This document shows positions 7,402-9,449 of a stretch of DNA of 9,449 nucleotides, piece by piece. Below the pieces are notes generated by a model, which saw nothing but the letters and a program-made list of their open reading frames with translations, searched no databases and was not told the origin of the DNA. The translations under genes and the position numbers were made by a program. Source of the stretch: Armatimonadota bacterium (GTDB lineage Bacteria > Armatimonadota > Armatimonadia > Armatimonadales > Armatimonadaceae); NCBI GenBank assembly GCA_014380985.1, contig JACMIU010000599.1, positions 1 to 9,449 on the forward strand. Direction: 5' to 3'. Position 1 is the first letter of the stretch. Each line of letters opens with the position of its first letter.

Positions 7402-9144
7402 CTACTGCGGGAAGTTGAGTGCCGCCACCGTGAAGCCGTCCTCGGTTTGGAGCGTAAAGTCGCCCTGCAGGTCGCCGCGTGTCAGCGTGTCAATAATCTG
7501 TAAGCCGAGGTCGGTTCGTTTGCGAATGTCGAACGGGTCGGGGAGCGGGTCGCCGTTGTTTCGCACCGCGATTCGCCAACGTCCCTCTGGCAACTCCGAC
7601 AGGCGCACCGTTATAACGCCCTCATCGGCGATTTTGAAGCCGTGTTCCACCGCGTTCGAGACCGCTTCGTTCAGAATCAGCGCAACCGAGTTGGCTTTGT
7701 GTGAGCCGAGCATAAAGTCCGGTCCCTCCACGTGCATCTCGATTCGCTTGTTGGGGTCTACGAACGATTGCTTGATTGCCGTTAGAATCGAATCGGCAAT
7801 TTTCCGTACCGAAATCGTGTCCAAATCTTCCCGCGACAATAAATCATGCACCGCCGCCACCGCCAGAACGCGGTTGATAGACTCGTTCAGCACTTCTTTC
7901 GGCGATTGGTTCGTGACATAGTGCGACTGAAGCCGGAGCAGGGACGCAATCGTTTGCAGGTTGTTTTTGACCCGGTGGTGCATCTCTTGGAGGAGCGCAC
8001 CCTTGACCATCAGTTTCGCGTTCTCAATCGCCACCGCGACTTGGTTGCCGAGCGTGTTCAGCACCGCGATTTCGTCCTCGCTAAAATCGTGGAGCCGTTC
8101 GGTGTAGCAGTTCATCACGCCGATAACCCGTTCGCGCACCTTCAGCGGCACGCAAGCGAGACTCGTTAGCCCTTCGCGCTTGGCGATTTCGGGAAACCGG
8201 TACTCCGGTGCGGTCTTGACATCGCGCACCGTGACCACGCGCCCGGATGCAATCGCCTGCCCCGCGACCGATTCGCCCATCGGCAGGTTCGGCTTTTTGA
8301 CATAATCGCGGCTTTGCGCCTGCGTCGCCTTTAGCACCAGCTCCTGCTTTTCTTCGTCCACGAGCAGGAGCGAAACGATTTTGAAGTTCATCGTTTGTGC
8401 CGTCGCCGCTACGGCGAGTTGCAAGATTTCCTCCAAATACAGGTTCGACGTGATGGTTTTCGACACTTCGGCAACCGTGGAAAGGTGCGTCGCCCGCTTG
8501 TTCGCCTCCCGAATCCGGCGCGTCGCCGCCACCGACCCGGCGACTTGCGACGCGATGGACGATAACAATTGCACCTGTTGCTTGGTGTATTCGTGCGGGG
8601 CGAGGGTGCGGACATTGATTACCCCGATACATTCGCCGCGCCAGATAAGCGGCACGGACAAAATGCTCTGGTAGCGGTCTTCGCGCAGTTCCGGCACGAA
8701 CTTGAACCGGTCGTCGGCGAACGCTTCGCTTGCAATCGCCACGTGCGTTTTCTCGCGGGCGACCCAACCGGTAATCCCCTCGCCGATTTTGCACTTGACT
8801 TTGCCCAATAACTCCTGCGCGAAATCGTCGGTCGCGGCGCGAAGCACCAGATGGTCGCGGTTTTCGTTGAACAGGTACACCTGCGCCCCCGATGTCGCCG
8901 TCACCTCGACCGCGATCTCGGCAATCAGCGGCAAAATCTCGTCGGCGTTCACGACCTGCCCGGTCGCCTCCCCGATACGCCGTAGCGACGCCGCTTCGGC
9001 GGCGCGAGAATCCAGCGCGGTTTCGAGTTGCCGGATGCGGTTCTTGGCGTCGGACAGTTCGGTTTCTTTTTGCTCTAAGCGGCGCGACAGTTCCGACGCG
9101 CTCGGCGTTTCGGTCTTGGATCCAAAAAAGGAAGGAATCGGCAT
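7402..9144 (-). CDS. Soluble sensor histidine kinase: GAF-GAF-HisKA_2-HATPase_c
   Basis: The protein is 580 aa, cytoplasmic, with no signal or membrane segment. Order: short N-terminus; coiled coil about 15-55; GAF 1 about 65-210; short linker helix; GAF 2 about 230-380; HisKA_2 dimerisation/phosphoacceptor segment QEMHHRVKNNLQTIASLL (386-403, likely phospho-His H390); HATPase_c about 485-578 with N-box LNEAVSNAVEHGF (491-503), G1-like NNGDPLP (529-535) and LGLQII (546-551). The layout resembles kinases such as PdtaS, whose partner PdtaR is an ANTAR RNA-binding regulator; no response regulator is in the window, so the target is unknown. GAF domains bind small ligands or cofactors, but the ligand cannot be read here. 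The classical G1 Asp is Asn529, a common variation in this kinase group. ATG at 9144 is chosen because TACAAT lies 6 nt upstream; the in-frame extension to 9282 carries no recognisable domain and overlaps the opposite promoter. Confidence 0.92.
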   Translation of the reverse strand: MPIPSFFGSKTETPSASELSRRLEQKETELSDAKNRIRQLETALDSRAAEAASLRRIGEATGQVVNADEILPLIAEIAVEVTATSGAQVYLFNENRDHLVLRAATDDFAQELLGKVKCKIGEGITGWVAREKTHVAIASEAFADDRFKFVPELREDRYQSILSVPLIWRGECIGVINVRTLAPHEYTKQQVQLLSSIASQVAGSVAATRRIREANKRATHLSTVAEVSKTITSNLYLEEILQLAVAATAQTMNFKIVSLLLVDEEKQELVLKATQAQSRDYVKKPNLPMGESVAGQAIASGRVVTVRDVKTAPEYRFPEIAKREGLTSLACVPLKVRERVIGVMNCYTERLHDFSEDEIAVLNTLGNQVAVAIENAKLMVKGALLQEMHHRVKNNLQTIASLLRLQSHYVTNQSPKEVLNESINRVLAVAAVHDLLSREDLDTISVRKIADSILTAIKQSFVDPNKRIEMHVEGPDFMLGSHKANSVALILNEAVSNAVEHGFKIADEGVITVRLSELPEGRWRIAVRNNGDPLPDPFDIRKRTDLGLQIIDTLTRGDLQGDFTLQTEDGFTVAALNFPQ

Positions 9145-9150
9145 GGTTTG

Positions 9151-9158
9151 ATTGTACC
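9151..9158 (-). promoter_or_regulatory. Putative -10 promoter element of the kinase gene (leaderless)
   Basis: Read on the minus strand this is GGTACAAT (TACAAT at 9156-9151), ending 6 nt before the ATG at 9144. The intervening CAAACC holds no Shine-Dalgarno. No good -35 is seen 16-18 nt upstream. It matches the octamers before the xisH-like gene and tamB and is the main reason for the start chosen. Confidence 0.55.
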
Positions 9159-9214
9159 GCGTCCGGCGACGGGTGGGCGGTAAACAGTGCGCCGAAAAAA
9201 CATATCGCAACGAC

Positions 9215-9243
9215 TTGACAGGGGCGAACGGCGTGTGTAATAA
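9215..9243 (+). promoter_or_regulatory. Sigma-70-type promoter for the secreted-protein gene
   Basis: TTGACA (9215-9220) matches the -35 consensus exactly. A 17-nt spacer leads to TAATAA (9238-9243). Transcription would begin near 9250, giving a leader of about 70 nt before the ATG at 9319. This is the only promoter in the window with a clear -35. Confidence 0.75.
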
Positions 9244-9286
9244 TGGAAGCCTACCGTAAAGGCGCGGTACGAGTGCGGTCAAAAGC

Positions 9287-9300
9287 GGGGAAGGTTCCCC
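9287..9300 (+). promoter_or_regulatory. Short hairpin in the 5' leader
   Basis: GGGGAAGGTTCCCC is a perfect palindrome of GGGGAA and TTCCCC; as RNA it would form a 5-bp stem with an AGGT loop. It ends 5 nt before the Shine-Dalgarno and could affect ribosome access or mRNA stability. Function is inferred only. Confidence 0.35.
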
Positions 9301-9305
9301 CCAAC

Positions 9306-9312
9306 GAAAGGA
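9306..9312 (+). promoter_or_regulatory. Shine-Dalgarno sequence
   Basis: GAAAGGA lies 6 nt before ATG 9319 and fixes that start. It stands out because the other starts in this window have no such site. Confidence 0.7.
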
Positions 9313-9318
9313 TCGTCT

Positions 9319-9449
9319 ATGAACAACTTCGTGTGTCCTACTGTCGCGTCCTACTGTCGCGTCCTACTGATACTCAGTAGCGTGTTTGCCTTATGTATGC
9401 CCGCCTTTGCGGGTCAGTATCAGAAGGTTCCCGCCAACACCCCTTCCGG
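9319..9449 (+). CDS. Secreted protein, N-terminal fragment (cut by right edge)
   Basis: 43 codons are visible and the frame is open to the window end. The start has a good Shine-Dalgarno and a strong promoter upstream. The product begins with a Sec signal peptide: R14, a hydrophobic core at about 15-27 (VLLILSSVFALCM), and PAFA with probable cleavage after A31, giving a mature protein starting GQYQK. The n-region is odd: it has only one basic residue and is encoded by a 13-bp tandem repeat. Cysteines at 6, 13 and 26 are unusual in a signal peptide, and there is no lipobox at the cleavage site. The mature part is too short to assign a family. Strong promotion plus export suggests an abundant envelope or extracellular protein, which is inference. 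Confidence 0.75.
   Translation, partial: MNNFVCPTVASYCRVLLILSSVFALCMPAFAGQYQKVPANTPS
9335..9369 (+). repeat. 13-bp tandem direct repeat, 2.7 copies
   Basis: GTCCTACTGTCGC occurs at 9335-9347 and 9348-9360, followed by a partial third copy GTCCTACTG at 9361-9369. It lies in the signal-peptide coding part of the secreted-protein gene. The unit length is not a multiple of three, so gain or loss of one copy shifts the frame. Confidence 0.9.
9364..9380. repeat. Perfect 7-bp inverted repeat
   Basis: CTACTGA (9364-9370) and TCAGTAG (9374-9380) are exact reverse complements around TAC. The left arm overlaps the last tandem-repeat copy. No T run follows, so it is not a terminator; it may add to local instability or form an mRNA hairpin. 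Confidence 0.5.

Larger units (their letters stand above)
9145..9318. other. Divergent intergenic region between kinase gene and secreted-protein gene
   Basis: These 174 bp separate two genes reading outward. The left part carries the minus-strand GGTACAAT box. The right part carries a full plus-strand promoter and a leader with a short hairpin. The two -10 boxes are about 80 bp apart, so the promoters could share a regulator, though no clear operator was recognised. Confidence 0.7.

Noticed and set aside
9145..9282. N-terminal extension of the kinase to an ATG at 9282
   Set aside because: It has no domain, runs across the opposite strand's promoter, and conflicts with the TACAAT box 6 nt before ATG 9144.

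Overview
The window looks like chromosome from a moderately high-GC, diderm (outer-membrane) bacterium. The main evidence is a very large TamB/DUF490 envelope protein and a Sec-exported protein at the right edge. Two further traits are a XisH-family gene, typical of cyanobacteria and some other environmental phyla, and repeated -10 boxes placed only 6-9 nt before ATG. An Armatimonadota-, cyanobacteria- or Deinococcus-like background would fit, but the phylum cannot be fixed by eye. No rRNA, tRNA, CRISPR array or transposase was seen.

Layout: (1) 1-417 (+) is the 3' part of lipA (lipoyl synthase), running in from the left edge. (2) 430-1197 (+) is an orphan DUF3883 protein with a PD-(D/E)XK-like catalytic core. 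It is clearly lower in GC than its neighbours and probably acquired. (3) 1272-1694 (+) is a XisH-family gene that has lost the E-x-K catalytic pair and its normal C-terminus and has no xisI partner, so it is a likely remnant. (4) 1762-7395 (+) is a TamB-family protein of 1877 aa. (5) 7402-9144 (-) is a soluble two-GAF HisKA_2-type sensor histidine kinase, convergent with tamB across a 6-nt gap. (6) 9145-9318 is a 174-bp divergent intergenic region. (7) 9319-9449 (+) is the 5' end of a secreted-protein gene, cut by the right edge. It has a 13-bp tandem repeat inside its signal-peptide coding region.

How the parts relate: lipA, tamB and the kinase look like ordinary chromosomal genes with no obvious shared pathway. 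The 430-1694 segment looks like a small accessory insertion of two nuclease-fold genes, one apparently intact and one decayed, between lipA and tamB. Three genes (xisH-like, tamB, kinase) share the octamer GGTANAAY just before ATG and lack a Shine-Dalgarno, which suggests leaderless transcripts. The right-edge gene instead has a full -35/-10 promoter, a leader of about 70 nt and a Shine-Dalgarno.

I do not see a convincing complete new system. The best leads are the orphan DUF3883 nuclease with its decayed XisH neighbour, the leaderless promoter motif, and the slippage-prone repeat at the right edge.
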